Assembly: GCF_000429725.1 (NCBI RefSeq) | Contig: NZ_AUCK01000001.1 | Coordinates: 1-64,000 of the forward strand | DNA: 64,000 nucleotides | Origin: Alkalicoccus chagannorensis DSM 18086 | Lineage (GTDB): Bacteria; Bacillota; Bacilli; Bacillales; Salisediminibacteriaceae | Direction of reading: 5' to 3' | Part shown: positions 8,561-17,989 of the stretch, piece by piece | Numbering within the stretch: position 1 is the first letter of the stretch | Layout: each line of letters opens with the position of its first letter | The notes under the pieces: model-generated | Told to the model about the DNA's origin: nothing | The model's database searches: none | What the model saw: only the letters and a program-made list of their open reading frames with translations | Position numbers and translations under genes: made by a program

Positions 8561-9927
8561 TGGCACGTCAATGGAAAAATAAACAAGTGCTTGTGCTTGG
8601 TCTGGCGAGAAGCGGCACGGAAGCCGCACACTTTCTGCTCGACGCAGGGGCCCGAGTAACAGTTAACGATCGCACCCCTTTCAATGAAAATGCAGCTGCA
8701 GGAGAACTGCAGGAACGTGGAGCGGAAGTCGTCTGCGGCCACCACCCGGAAAGCCTCATCCACCGCAAGCTCGATGCTGTCATTAAAAATCCGGGCATAC
8801 GCTATGATCATCCGCTCGTCCAGAAAGCGGTTGATATGCATATCCCGGTGTTTACAGAAATTCAGCTTGCCTACGACACATCTCGTGCTCCGATCATTGG
8901 TATCACCGGATCGAATGGTAAGACGACGACAACGACGTACGTCACTCAGATGCTCGAGGGAAGCCGCAGGCACCCGATACCTGCAGGAAATATTGGGATT
9001 CCAGCCTGCAGGGCGGCAAGGGATGCCTCGCTGGACGATATACTCGTCATGGAGCTCTCCAGCTTCCAGCTGATGGGGATCGATACATTCCGTCCGCAGA
9101 TTGCGGTACTGCTGAATGTCATCGACGCGCACCTGGATTATCACGGATCACGCGAAGGGTATGAACTTGCCAAGCAGCAGATCACGGTGAATCAAGAGCC
9201 GGAAGACTATTTCGTCTATAATGCAGATGACCCTGTCGTCTCGAACATGGCCGCCCGCTCCGCAGCGAGAACCGTGCCTTTTTCGCTCGAGCAGGAGCTG
9301 CCGCACGGACTCTGCCTGAAAGAGGGTTGGATGATGGCTTTTGATCAGCCGCTTCTTCCACTGGAAGACTTCCCGCTGCCGGGGCTGTATAACGCGGCAA
9401 ACGCGCTGGCAGCTGCTGGAGCTGCCCTGCTGGCTGGAGCATCACGAGAAAAAACCATCAACGTGCTCAAGACGTTCCGGGGCGTGGAGCATCGGATGCA
9501 GTCTGTCGGGGAATACAATGGGGTGAAATTTTATAACAACTCCAAAGCAACGAACATTCCAGCAGCCGTGACATCCCTCGAGGCCTTCCAGGAGCCGGTT
9601 CACCTGCTCTGCGGCGGCCTGGACAGAGGTAATGGTTTTGACGAACTAGTCCCTTCCCTCGGCCGGGTTAAATCGGCAGCCGGCTTTGGCGAAACTGGAT
9701 CTGCTATCATGGCTTCAGCAGAAGAAGCAGGCGTTTCGCATACAAAGGTGACAGAGACGCTCCAGGAAGGGTTTGCCTATATTATGAGCCACGCGGAGCC
9801 TGGCGATGTTGTGCTGCTTTCGCCGGCATGTGCTTCGTGGGATCAATACCCGACATTTGAAGCCCGGGGAGACGATTTCATCCGAACGGTCGAAGAATGG
9901 AAGACTGCAGGGGAGGACCGCTCATGA
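8560..9927 (+). CDS. murD: UDP-N-acetylmuramoyl-L-alanine:D-glutamate ligase MurD
   Basis: MurD adds D-glutamate to UDP-MurNAc-L-Ala. The 455-residue product has an N-terminal Rossmann-like domain (VLVLGLARSGTEAA), the ATP loop GITGSNGKTTT at about 114-124, NIG near 140 and the C-terminal LSPACASWDQY motif. The ATG overlaps the mraY stop as TAATG, with ggaggtgatg just upstream; longer in-frame starts would lie inside mraY. It ends in an ATGA overlap with murG, leaving no trace of spoVE, which lies between these two genes in B. subtilis. Confidence 0.97.
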   Translation: MARQWKNKQVLVLGLARSGTEAAHFLLDAGARVTVNDRTPFNENAAAGELQERGAEVVCGHHPESLIHRKLDAVIKNPGIRYDHPLVQKAVDMHIPVFTEIQLAYDTSRAPIIGITGSNGKTTTTTYVTQMLEGSRRHPIPAGNIGIPACRAARDASLDDILVMELSSFQLMGIDTFRPQIAVLLNVIDAHLDYHGSREGYELAKQQITVNQEPEDYFVYNADDPVVSNMAARSAARTVPFSLEQELPHGLCLKEGWMMAFDQPLLPLEDFPLPGLYNAANALAAAGAALLAGASREKTINVLKTFRGVEHRMQSVGEYNGVKFYNNSKATNIPAAVTSLEAFQEPVHLLCGGLDRGNGFDELVPSLGRVKSAAGFGETGSAIMASAEEAGVSHTKVTETLQEGFAYIMSHAEPGDVVLLSPACASWDQYPTFEARGDDFIRTVEEWKTAGEDRS

Positions 9928-11018
9928 AGGTAGTAGTTTCCGGAGGTGGAACCGGCGGGCACATTTATCCTGCCCTCGCTTTGATCCACCACATGCAGGC
10001 AGCCGATCCTGCCCACGAGTTTCTTTACATCGGAACCGAGAACGGACTGGAGTCCGGTATCGTTCCAGACGCTGGTATTGACTTCGCTTCGGTCCACATC
10101 ACCGGGTTCAAACGGCGTATCAGCTTCGACAATGTGAAAACGCTGTGGCGGTTTGCTGCAGCCGTACAGAAAGCAAAAAAACTGCTGAAGGAGTTTAATC
10201 CGGATGTCGTTGTCGGCACGGGAGGATATGTGTGCGGACCGGTCGTCTATGCCGCTTCGAGGCTGGGAATTCCATCTGTCATTCATGAACAGAACAGCGT
10301 TCCTGGTCTGACGAACAAATTTCTTGCCAGATACGTGCAGAAAACCGCGGTCTGCTTTGAGGAAGCTGCTTCGTATTTTCCGGATGAAAAAGTCGTCTTC
10401 ACAGGGAATCCGAGAGCGACGGAAGTCGTATCGGCTGATGCGGACGAGAACATACTGGCATCTTTCGGCGTTACGACAGAGCTTCCCATTGTTTTGATTG
10501 TCGGCGGATCCAGAGGGGCGAGACCGATCAACGAAGCGGTGCTTGAAGCAGCACCGGGATGGGAAGGAAAGCCCTTTCACGTCCTGTATGTGACCGGCGA
10601 GGTGCACTATGAGGACATCCGGAACAGGCTGAAAGATCAGCACCTCCCAGACAATGTGAGCGTGATTCCATACGTCAAGGACATGCCATCACTGCTGCAG
10701 CACGTGCAGGCAGTAACGACGAGGGCCGGTGCGACGACATTAGCAGAACTGACGGCCGTCGGTATGCCTTCTATTCTTATTCCGAGTCCGTATGTCACTA
10801 ACAATCATCAGGAGAAAAACGCCGACTCCCTAGTGAATGCCGGCGCGGCGGTCATGATAAGGGAATCGGAGCTGAGTGGTGCGGTGTTAACGGAACAACT
10901 GGAGCATCTTATGAAGCCGGACCGCAGGAAAACGATGCAGGCAGCCGCAGAGGCAGCGGGAACGCCAGACGCCGCCCAGCGACTGTATGCGGAGCTGCTT
11001 AAGCTGGCAGAAAAGTGA
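9924..11018 (+). CDS. murG: Lipid II synthase MurG (GlcNAc transferase)
   Basis: MurG transfers GlcNAc from UDP-GlcNAc to lipid I on the inner membrane face, giving lipid II. The 364-residue product starts with the G-rich loop SGGGTGGHIYPALA, followed by NSVPGLTN and, in the second Rossmann domain, VGGSRGARPIN and TRAGATTLAEL. The ATG lies in an ATGA overlap with murD and follows ggggagg. In B. subtilis murB lies downstream; here divIB follows directly, so murB must be elsewhere if the pathway is complete. Confidence 0.97.
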   Translation: MKVVVSGGGTGGHIYPALALIHHMQAADPAHEFLYIGTENGLESGIVPDAGIDFASVHITGFKRRISFDNVKTLWRFAAAVQKAKKLLKEFNPDVVVGTGGYVCGPVVYAASRLGIPSVIHEQNSVPGLTNKFLARYVQKTAVCFEEAASYFPDEKVVFTGNPRATEVVSADADENILASFGVTTELPIVLIVGGSRGARPINEAVLEAAPGWEGKPFHVLYVTGEVHYEDIRNRLKDQHLPDNVSVIPYVKDMPSLLQHVQAVTTRAGATTLAELTAVGMPSILIPSPYVTNNHQEKNADSLVNAGAAVMIRESELSGAVLTEQLEHLMKPDRRKTMQAAAEAAGTPDAAQRLYAELLKLAEK

Positions 11019-11037
11019 CGGAAAGGAGGTAGACGGC

Positions 11038-11814
11038 ATGGCCGACAAAACAGTAGTTGATCTAGATCATAAACTTCCGGATCTGCAGAAGCAGCGCCGA
11101 CAAAAGAAAAAAAGACGGCTGCTCGTGTATGTATCCCTGCTGCTCCTGTTTGCAGCGGCCGTCGTCTATCTGGAAACAAGCCTCTCCCACGTTGCTTCTA
11201 CGAGCGTATCCGGACTGGAGCACGCCGATGAAGAAGAAATTATTTCCTTAGCCGGCATCGACGCCGAAACATCGATGGTTACGATGCAGACCGATGATAT
11301 TGCCGATGCGGTGGAAGAACATGCGTTAATCAAAGAAGCCTCGGTCTCCCGGTCCGGCTTCCGCTCAGTCCTAATCGATGCGGTGGAGTATGATGCCGTC
11401 GCAGCCGTAGCTGAAGCCGACGACATGTTTCTGCTGGAAAGCGGGGAAGTGATGCCGCTCTCCGGAGAGTCCAGAGATCTTCCGGTGCTTGAAGGGTTTG
11501 GTGAAGATGCCTATGCTGCGGCGGCACCGGAATTGACGTCGATGGATGAACCTGTGTTCCATCGAATCTCTGACATCGTCTATGATGCCGACGGGGAAGG
11601 CGGAATAACGCTCTACATGACGGACGGCTACACGGTAAGAAGCACACTGCAGGATCTCGCCTCGCGGATGAGCAGCTATCCATCGATTGCGGCAAGGCTT
11701 GAGCCCGATGCTGAAGGTACTATTCATATGAGAGTCAACCCTTATTTTGAGGCCGCGGAGGATGCAGATGAGGAAGAAATGGACGGGATGGAAGAACCTG
11801 AAGCTATTGAATAA
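11038..11814 (+). CDS. divIB: Cell division protein DivIB (FtsQ)
   Basis: DivIB is a bitopic divisome protein that forms a complex with FtsL and DivIC. The 258-residue product has a basic cytoplasmic stretch (KQRRQKKKRR), one membrane segment at about residues 24-42 and then a POTRA domain. The C-terminal tail is very acidic. The ATG at 11038 has a near-perfect ribosome site, gaaaggaggt, about 7 nt upstream. It follows murG after 19 nt and ends the tightly packed part of the cluster. Confidence 0.93.
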   Translation: MADKTVVDLDHKLPDLQKQRRQKKKRRLLVYVSLLLLFAAAVVYLETSLSHVASTSVSGLEHADEEEIISLAGIDAETSMVTMQTDDIADAVEEHALIKEASVSRSGFRSVLIDAVEYDAVAAVAEADDMFLLESGEVMPLSGESRDLPVLEGFGEDAYAAAAPELTSMDEPVFHRISDIVYDADGEGGITLYMTDGYTVRSTLQDLASRMSSYPSIAARLEPDAEGTIHMRVNPYFEAAEDADEEEMDGMEEPEAIE

Positions 11815-12142
11815 GTTCATGAAGGCAGCGGAGAATCAAACTGAACAACAGCGCTCACAGCAGGTAGAGTCAGATGCTGGATTTTCCGCAGGGCATCCGT
11901 AAATCCCTGTCATAGGTCTGTAACCATGAAGCATGTCTGAGCTCATAAGCAGGGGGAATTCTGATTAATCTCATTCCTGACCGGATAATCGCTTTTCTGA
12001 GCGTTCAACTTGGTGTAGACTGTACATAGTGACTTTTGTTGTCTTAACGTTTTGAAGATTGCCGAACCTTAGAATCAAGTTCTTTCCACTTCAGGAACAG
12101 CAGATATACACGTGATGATTTCAAGCAGAGAAGGTGTTCATA
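11815..12142. other. Spacer between divIB and ftsA
   Basis: These 328 bases hold no credible gene. In B. subtilis ylxW, ylxX and sbp occupy this place. A promoter for ftsA-ftsZ is expected here, but I found only weak candidates, such as TAGAAT around 12070 without a well-spaced -35. Confidence 0.5.
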
Positions 12143-13441
12143 TTGAATCAGGAACATACATATGCAGCACTGGATGTGGGAACGTCCAGTGTGCGGATTG
12201 TAGTAGGCGAAGTAGCTAGTGGAGCATTGAATATTATCGGTGCCGGAGAGGTGCCTTCTTCCGGCTTGAAAAAGGGAGCGATTGTAGATATTGACGACAC
12301 CGTTCAGTCGATCAGGAAAGCGGTGGAGAAAGGGGAGCAGATGCTGGGTACGAAAATCACCAGCGTCATCGTCGGAATTACCGGCAACAGCATCGAGCTC
12401 CAGTCCTGTAATGGCATTGTTGCCGTTTCCAGTGATGACAAAGAAATTCGGGAAGAAGACATCCACCGGGTCCTCGATGCGGCGAAGGTTGTTTCGATTC
12501 CACCGGACAGAGAAATTGTAGACGTCATTCCGAGCCAGTTCATTGTCGACGGACTGGAGGAAATTCACGATCCGAGAGGCATGATCGGCGTCCGGCTGGA
12601 AATGCAGGGGACGCTGATAACCGGCTCAAAAACGGTGCTGCATAACCTCTATCGATGTGTCGAAAAAGCAGGTCTGGAGCCTTCTGAGGGAGTGCTGCTG
12701 CCTCTTGGAGCCGGATCCATTGCCCTCTCGGATGATGAGAAGGCTCTCGGCACAGCCGTCATGGATATCGGCGGCGGAACGACGACAGTCTCTGTCTTTG
12801 AGAACGGTGTATTAAAAGCCGTCAGGCAGCTGCCGGTTGGAGGTGAGCATATCACCAATGACATCTCTCTAGGAATGAGAATTTCTACAGAAAAAGCAGA
12901 GGGGATCAAAAAGCAGGAAGGACATGCGCTCATGGACGATGCCTCGGATGACGAGCTGTTTGAAGTGCCGAAGATCGGCAGTGAAGAACTGCAGGAATTT
13001 TCGCAGTGGCAGCTGGCGGGTATCATTGAACCGCGTGCCGAGGAGATTTATACGATGGCAGCGAAAGAAATCTACCGGGCCGGGTTCAATGATCTTCCCG
13101 GAGGAATTGTTCTCACCGGCGGCACGATGAACATGCCGGGGATGCTGGAGCTGGCGCGGGAGATATTTGAAAATAATATCAGAACATCCATCCCGGACTA
13201 CATCGGTGTCAGAGGACCCGAGTATACGAACAGCATCGGTGCATTGACATTTGCGTACCGTAATGCCAAGATTCAGGGAAAGTCTCTCCAGCATGCACTT
13301 GAAGGACGTCCCGGCAGGGCGGATCCTCAGCCGGTGCCGGAAAAATCCCGTGAAAAGCGGAACCGTCCGGAACCAGCAGGTAGTGAAGGTCCCGGCATGA
13401 AGCAAAAAGTATCAAAATTCTTTAAATCATTTCTGGAATAG
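12143..13441 (+). CDS. ftsA: Cell division protein FtsA
   Basis: FtsA is an actin-like ATPase that tethers FtsZ to the membrane. The product has the phosphate-1 motif LDVGTSSVRIVVGE at the N-terminus, the SHS2/1C insertion, DIGGGTTTVSVFENG around residue 210 and GGIVLTGG around 325. The C-terminal KQKVSKFFKSFLE is the amphipathic membrane-targeting helix. A TTG start is chosen: it follows agaaggtg by 6 nt and gives MNQEHTYAALD. The in-frame GTG at 12134 overlaps the ribosome site. The product is 432 residues, and ftsZ follows after 74 nt. Confidence 0.96.
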   Translation: MNQEHTYAALDVGTSSVRIVVGEVASGALNIIGAGEVPSSGLKKGAIVDIDDTVQSIRKAVEKGEQMLGTKITSVIVGITGNSIELQSCNGIVAVSSDDKEIREEDIHRVLDAAKVVSIPPDREIVDVIPSQFIVDGLEEIHDPRGMIGVRLEMQGTLITGSKTVLHNLYRCVEKAGLEPSEGVLLPLGAGSIALSDDEKALGTAVMDIGGGTTTVSVFENGVLKAVRQLPVGGEHITNDISLGMRISTEKAEGIKKQEGHALMDDASDDELFEVPKIGSEELQEFSQWQLAGIIEPRAEEIYTMAAKEIYRAGFNDLPGGIVLTGGTMNMPGMLELAREIFENNIRTSIPDYIGVRGPEYTNSIGALTFAYRNAKIQGKSLQHALEGRPGRADPQPVPEKSREKRNRPEPAGSEGPGMKQKVSKFFKSFLE

Positions 13442-13515
13442 TCCTTATTAACGGACAGAGGATGACGACTGCATCGAATAAATGAACATATTTTAAAGGA
13501 CGGGAGGACTGCAAC

Positions 13516-14643
13516 ATGCTAGATTTTGAAATGGAAACAGAACAGATGGCAACGATTAAAGTAATTGGAGTCGGAGGCGGAGGAAGCAACGCTGTCAATA
13601 GAATGATAGAAAACGGCCTTCAAGGTGTTGAATTTATTGCGGTAAATACAGACGCACAGGCGCTGAAGATGTCTCAGGCCGATGAGCGCTTTCAACTTGG
13701 AGGGAAACTTACCCGCGGTCTGGGAGCCGGAGCGAACCCGGAAATCGGCAAGAAAGCAGCCGAGGAAAGCCGGGATCAGCTGGAGGAGCATTTGTCAGGA
13801 GCAGACATGGTGTTTATCACTGCCGGAATGGGCGGAGGCACAGGAACAGGTGCTGCTCCGGTGATTGCTGAAATCGCAAAAGATGCTGGAGCGCTAACCG
13901 TCGGCGTCGTCACTCGACCGTTCAGCTTCGAGGGTCGAAAGCGGACGACGCAGGCCGGCGCAGGCATTGATGCACTGAAAGAAAAAGTGGACACGCTAAT
14001 TACGATTCCAAACGACCGCCTTCTGGAAATTGTCGATAAAAACACACCGATGCTGGAAGCATTCCGTGAAGCAGATAATGTCCTTCGTCAAGGTGTGCAG
14101 GGCATCTCCGACTTGATTGCCGTACCTGGACTGATCAACCTCGACTTTGCCGACGTGAAAACCATCATGAGTGAACAAGGGTCTGCTTTGATGGGGATTG
14201 GTGTCGCTACAGGGGAGAGTCGGGCTGCAGAAGCTGCAAAAAAGGCCATTTCCTCTCCGCTTCTGGAAACAAGTGTGGACGGCGCCCAGGGTGTTCTCAT
14301 GAACATCACTGGAGGTTCCAATCTGAGTCTGTTCGAAGTGCATGAAGCAGCGGAAATCGTCTCTTCTGCCTCTGATGAAGAGGTGAACATGATTTTCGGT
14401 TCCGTCATCAATGAAAACTTGAAAGACGAAATCGTCGTGACCGTTATTGCAACTGGATTCGATGAAAATCAGCAGAAACAGAGCGGTTCCAAACCGGGAC
14501 GCGCGCAGAAACCTGCTGCCAAAGAGCAGCCAAAACAGCAGGAAGCAAGAGAAGAGCCTGCAGAGCAGGAAGCACCTTCGTCTTCACAGGAAGAGGAAAC
14601 GCTGGATATTCCGGCCTTCCTGCGAAACCGCCGCAGACGCTGA
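13516..14643 (+). CDS. ftsZ: Cell division GTPase FtsZ
   Basis: FtsZ is the tubulin-like GTPase that forms the division ring. The 375-residue product has the nucleotide-binding segments [13 protein letters not shown] (about 18-30), the tubulin signature [10 protein letters not shown] (about 106-115) and NxDxAD (INLDFADV). A Gln/Glu-rich linker follows, then the conserved C-terminal peptide [12 protein letters not shown] that binds FtsA and SepF. The ATG follows gggagg. The sporulation genes spoIIGA, sigE and sigG found downstream in B. subtilis are absent; two hairpins occupy the gap instead. Confidence 0.98.
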   Translation: MLDFEMETEQMATIKVIGVGGGGSNAVNRMIENGLQGVEFIAVNTDAQALKMSQADERFQLGGKLTRGLGAGANPEIGKKAAEESRDQLEEHLSGADMVFITAGMGGGTGTGAAPVIAEIAKDAGALTVGVVTRPFSFEGRKRTTQAGAGIDALKEKVDTLITIPNDRLLEIVDKNTPMLEAFREADNVLRQGVQGISDLIAVPGLINLDFADVKTIMSEQGSALMGIGVATGESRAAEAAKKAISSPLLETSVDGAQGVLMNITGGSNLSLFEVHEAAEIVSSASDEEVNMIFGSVINENLKDEIVVTVIATGFDENQQKQSGSKPGRAQKPAAKEQPKQQEAREEPAEQEAPSSSQEEETLDIPAFLRNRRRR

Positions 14644-14713
14644 TCGGGCAGCATCTCCAACCTCTTTTCTTGAAACAGATATCAGCCTGACTCCCTGATC
14701 AAAATGAAACCAT

Positions 14714-14738
14714 CCCGCCGGAACGAGATTCCGGCGGG
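14714..14738 (+). terminator. Hairpin after ftsZ (10-bp perfect stem)
   Basis: The arms cccgccggaa (14714-14723) and ttccggcggg (14729-14738) pair perfectly around a 5-nt loop. The following T tract is weak (agttt), so termination may be partial. Confidence 0.6.
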
Positions 14739-14782
14739 AGTTTCCGCAGGTGCAGTGGAGAAACGCAGCTGGTATACGCTGG

Positions 14783-14826
14783 AAAGAGGACAGCAGGGAT
14801 TAGCCCAATCTCTGCTGTCCTCTTTT
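14783..14826 (+). terminator. Second hairpin between ftsZ and the yggS-family gene
   Basis: A long stem is formed by aaagaggacagcaggga (14783-14799) and tctctgctgtcctcttt (14809-14825), with only G-T imperfections. A short T run lies at the end of the 3' arm. It probably separates ftsZ from the following operon. Confidence 0.6.
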
Positions 14827-14886
14827 CAGCCCCTGTGTGGAAAGAAATGCCGTCATGTTCAGCACCTGAACGAAAGGAGCAGTGGA

Positions 14887-15597
14887 ATGAGTCTTCAATC
14901 AAACCTTGAAACCATAAGGGGAAATATAGAAGAAGCCTGTACGCGGAGCAGCCGTGACCCCGAATCGGTTCATATTATTGCAGTGACAAAATACGTCACG
15001 AATGAACGTGCAGAAGAAGCAGTAGACGCCGGGATTACCATGCTTGGAGAGAATCGCCTTGAAGGACTTCAGGAAAAGCACGGCGCCATCGGCGATCGTG
15101 CAGAGTGGCATTTTATTGGAAGCCTGCAGTCGAGAAAAGTCAAGGACATGATCGATACAGTCACTGCTGTACACTCGCTGGACCGGCGTTCCCTGGCAAA
15201 GGAAATTCAGAAGCGAGCGCCCGAGGGAGCAGTAATCAACTGCTTTGTTCAGGTGAACGTCAGCGGAGAATCGACGAAATCCGGTCTCGCGCCCGAGGAG
15301 ACGGTGGAGTTTATCCGTTCCCTTGCCGATTTTGATAAAATTAACGTCATCGGCCTGATGACGATGGCTCCTTACGAAGAAGATCCGGAGACGGTACGGC
15401 CATATTTCCGCAGACTCCGCGAACTTGGAGAAGAAGTGCAGCAGGCGGGTCTGCCGCACGCACCCTGCCTGGAACTTTCCATGGGGATGTCGAATGATTA
15501 CATGACCGCTGTAGAAGAAGGAGCCACTTACATCCGGATCGGTTCTTCCCTTGTCGGTTCAGACGCTTCAGAAACGGAAGGAGCTGAGAAAGCATGA
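14887..15597 (+). CDS. ylmE: PLP homeostasis protein, YggS/YlmE family
   Basis: This family binds pyridoxal 5'-phosphate on a fold-III TIM barrel and controls cellular PLP and amino-acid balance. The 236-residue product has the PLP lysine in IIAVTKYV near residue 35, [24 protein letters not shown] and LSMGMSNDY, all family signatures. I place the start at ATG 14887, after gaaaggagc; the same frame extends upstream to 14704 but that part overlaps hairpins and looks non-coding. It ends in an ATGA overlap with sepF. ylmD, its usual neighbour, is missing. Confidence 0.95.
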   Translation: MSLQSNLETIRGNIEEACTRSSRDPESVHIIAVTKYVTNERAEEAVDAGITMLGENRLEGLQEKHGAIGDRAEWHFIGSLQSRKVKDMIDTVTAVHSLDRRSLAKEIQKRAPEGAVINCFVQVNVSGESTKSGLAPEETVEFIRSLADFDKINVIGLMTMAPYEEDPETVRPYFRRLRELGEEVQQAGLPHAPCLELSMGMSNDYMTAVEEGATYIRIGSSLVGSDASETEGAEKA

Positions 15598-16034
15598 CCA
15601 TAAAAGGAAAACTGCGCCGTTTTTTTGAAATGGAGGACGAGTACGAGGAACAGCAGGTCCAGGTTGATGAGCCTGCAGCTGAAGAGCCTGACTACCCTGT
15701 CATGAACAAAAAGCAGCGGAAGCAGGAAAAAGCAAATGTGGTCAGCCTCAGCTCTGTCAGCGGAGGTCAGGAGCATTCCTCGAAAGTCCTCCTGCTGGAG
15801 CCGCATTCCTACGACGAGGTACAGAACATCGCGGATGAGCTGAAAAACAAAAAAGCGGTCGTGATCAATCTGCAGCGGATTCCTAAAGATCAGGCAAAGC
15901 GGATTGTGGACTTTTTAAGCGGTACGGTTTACGCTATAGGTGGAGATATTCAAAAGCTCGGGGATTCTATTTTCCTCTGCGCACCGGATAATGTAGACAT
16001 ATCCGGATCTATCTCCGAGATTTTACAAGAGTAG
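15594..16034 (+). CDS. sepF: Cell division protein SepF
   Basis: SepF is a membrane-associated FtsZ-bundling protein that helps assemble the septum. The 146-residue product has an N-terminal amphipathic segment ([12 protein letters not shown]), an acidic, variable linker, and the compact C-terminal domain with [22 protein letters not shown] and [15 protein letters not shown]. Length and neighbours are standard. It is translationally coupled to the preceding gene. Confidence 0.96.
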   Translation: MTIKGKLRRFFEMEDEYEEQQVQVDEPAAEEPDYPVMNKKQRKQEKANVVSLSSVSGGQEHSSKVLLLEPHSYDEVQNIADELKNKKAVVINLQRIPKDQAKRIVDFLSGTVYAIGGDIQKLGDSIFLCAPDNVDISGSISEILQE

Positions 16035-16053
16035 AACAGGAAGGTGAACGAAT

Positions 16054-16329
16054 ATGGAAGGCATCTTAGACGGCGTTCAAAGTCTCATCGTCACCGCGAT
16101 GAACCTGTACTGGTTTTTATGTATCATTTATATCTTTATGTCATGGCTCCCGAATGCCCGGGAATCCAACTTTGGTCAGGCAGTGGGGAAGCTGGTGGAA
16201 CCGTTATTCGCTCCATTCAGGCAGATTATTCCACCTCTCGGCATGATTGACATTTCGCCGATTGTTGCCCTTTTCGCCCTGCGATTTGCTATCGACGGCG
16301 TGAACTACCTTTTTGCGATGATCACTTAA
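16054..16329 (+). CDS. ylmG: YggT-family membrane protein YlmG
   Basis: The 91-residue product has two hydrophobic segments (about 13-32 and 64-88) around the family motif LVEPLFAPFRQIIPPLGMIDISPIVA. YggT/YlmG proteins occur next to sepF in firmicutes, and related proteins act in division and cofactor insertion in chloroplasts; the molecular role in bacteria is unclear. An aggaaggtg ribosome site precedes the ATG, 19 nt after sepF. Confidence 0.94.
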   Translation: MEGILDGVQSLIVTAMNLYWFLCIIYIFMSWLPNARESNFGQAVGKLVEPLFAPFRQIIPPLGMIDISPIVALFALRFAIDGVNYLFAMIT

Positions 16330-16345
16330 GAAAGCAGGAGATGTT

Positions 16346-17122
16346 GTGTCTATCTATCAGCATTACCGGCGCAGCGAGTACCCTTTTATCGACCAGGTAC
16401 TCGACTGGAAAGAACGCACGGCAGATGAATACAGTCCGAGGCTGACAGATTTTCTGGACCCTCGGCAGCAGAAGATCGCAGAGAATATCACCGGGAAGCA
16501 CGGAGAAGTCCGTGTTTCCTTTCACGGTGCTGCAGCGGGGGCTGAACGAAAGCGTGCTTTCTTCTATCCAGATTATTACGAACCTGAGATGGAGGACTTT
16601 CAGCTAGCTGCCTACCGCATTGATTACCCGGTCAAATTCGTCCGTCTCGAGCATCCCCAAATACTGGGCGCTCTGACAAGTTCCGGATTAGTCCGGGGGA
16701 AGTTCGGTGACATTACCGATCTGGACGGGGCCTTTCAGCTCGTGACTGCAGAGGAAACAGCCGCCTATCTCGAACAGCAGCTCACCCACATCGGGAAAGC
16801 AGGGGTTACTCTCGAGAAGCTGGATTTACATAATTTACAGGAACCTAAGATCCGTTCGGTCGAGCGGATGGTTACGGTATCATCCCTGCGGCTGGATACC
16901 GTTTTAGCAGAAGCCTTCTCGCTCTCCAGGGCTAAAATCAAGCCTCTGATCGAGCAGGGGGCGGTGAAAGTAAACTGGATGGCCGCTGATAACCCTGCCA
17001 TGATGCTCGAAGAAGGAGACATGCTCTCGCTGCGGAAAAAGGGCCGGTGCCGGCTGTCCACAGTAGAGGGAGAAACAAAAAAAGGCAGACTGCGCTTGAT
17101 GCTTTCACATATTACAGGATAA
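16346..17122 (+). CDS. ylmH: S4-domain RNA-binding protein YlmH (ribosome rescue factor)
   Basis: YlmH binds stalled 50S subunits and can support C-terminal alanine tailing with RqcH in B. subtilis. The 258-residue product has an N-terminal domain starting MSIYQHYRRSE and a C-terminal S4 domain from about residue 180 (LRLDTVLAEAFSLSRAKIKPLIEQG). The start is GTG after gcaggag. rqcH is also in this window at 42296-44044, so two members of the pathway are present. Confidence 0.94.
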   Translation: MSIYQHYRRSEYPFIDQVLDWKERTADEYSPRLTDFLDPRQQKIAENITGKHGEVRVSFHGAAAGAERKRAFFYPDYYEPEMEDFQLAAYRIDYPVKFVRLEHPQILGALTSSGLVRGKFGDITDLDGAFQLVTAEETAAYLEQQLTHIGKAGVTLEKLDLHNLQEPKIRSVERMVTVSSLRLDTVLAEAFSLSRAKIKPLIEQGAVKVNWMAADNPAMMLEEGDMLSLRKKGRCRLSTVEGETKKGRLRLMLSHITG

Positions 17123-17153
17123 CAACTATATCACTGCAGAAGGGGGATCCACC

Positions 17154-17654
17154 ATGCCACTGACGTCGCTGGATATCCATAACAAAGAATTCACCCGCTC
17201 TTTCCGGGGGTATGATGAGGATGAGGTCAATGAGTTTCTCGACCGCGTCATTCAGGATATGGAAACCGTCACGATGGAGAAAGAAGAGCTGTTCAACCGC
17301 GTGAATGAACTGGAGGAAAAGCTCAGCCATTTTTCCAATATCGAAACGACCTTGAACAAATCGATTCTCGTCGCCCAGGAAACGGCGGAAGATGTGAAGC
17401 GGAACGCTGATAAAGAGTCGAAACTGATTATAAAAGAGGCTGAGAAAAACGCGGACCGGATTGTGAATGAAGCACTGCAGAAGTCGAGAAAAATCTCGAT
17501 GGAAATCGAGGAACTCAAAAAGCAGGCCACCGTCTACCGGACACGTTTTAAAATGCTGATTGAAGCTCAGCAGAACATGCTTGAAACAGAAGACTGGGAA
17601 GACATCATGGAAAATGAGGAAGACGATCAGGAGAACGGGCACATTTCGTATTGA
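17154..17654 (+). CDS. divIVA: Cell pole and septum protein DivIVA
   Basis: DivIVA recognises curved membrane at septa and poles and positions MinJ/MinCD and other partners. The 166-residue product begins MPLTSLDIHNKEFTRSFRGYDEDEVNEF (shown in two parts: MPLTSLDIHNKEF, then TRSFRGYDEDEV), the family membrane-binding domain, followed by heptad-rich coiled coils (about 30-135) and an acidic C-terminus. The ATG follows agggggatcc. Its role in spore chromosome anchoring would be irrelevant if the organism does not sporulate. Confidence 0.96.
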   Translation: MPLTSLDIHNKEFTRSFRGYDEDEVNEFLDRVIQDMETVTMEKEELFNRVNELEEKLSHFSNIETTLNKSILVAQETAEDVKRNADKESKLIIKEAEKNADRIVNEALQKSRKISMEIEELKKQATVYRTRFKMLIEAQQNMLETEDWEDIMENEEDDQENGHISY

Positions 17655-17656
17655 CC

Positions 17657-17685
17657 TTGACGCTTCGTCTCCGCTTCGTTATACT
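17657..17685 (+). promoter_or_regulatory. Sigma-A promoter of ileS
   Basis: TTGACG (17657-17662) and TATACT (17680-17685) are separated by exactly 17 bp. The promoter starts within 5 nt of the divIVA stop codon, and transcription would begin near 17692, at the start of the T-box leader. Confidence 0.8.
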
Positions 17686-17691
17686 GAATTT

Positions 17692-17948
17692 ACTTTTAAA
17701 GGCAGCGACAGGAACAGTATCAGCAGCAGTTCTCTCCCAGCGAGCCGGGGAAGGTGCAAGCCCGGCAGAGACGCTCCTGAGAAAATCCCCCTCGAGCCGT
17801 ACACCGAACAGCGGGATGTCCGCCAGTAGGATGTACCGGAGACGCCCGTTATCACGCGTACACAGAGGAGCCTGCCTGAGCAGGTTACCAGGGTGGTACC
17901 GCGGAGTCCGACTTCGTCCCAGGCAAGAGGGGGCGGAGTCTTTTTTTT
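17692..17948 (+). promoter_or_regulatory. Isoleucine T-box riboswitch of ileS
   Basis: The conserved T-box element gggtggtaccgcgg is at 17891-17904. The likely specifier is ATC (Ile) at 17785-17787 in the bulge gaaaATCccc of stem I. The terminator competing with the antiterminator is formed by gacttcgtccc (17910-17920) and gggggcggagtc (17929-17940) with eight Ts after it. Uncharged tRNA-Ile would stabilise the antiterminator and switch ileS on. Confidence 0.92.
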
Positions 17949-17989
17949 ACTTTGTAGGAAAGCATAAAATGTCATAGCAGGAAAACGGC

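Noticed and set aside
14704-14886. Upstream extension of the yggS-family frame
   Set aside because: The family N-terminus begins at 14887 with a good ribosome site, and the extension covers two hairpins.
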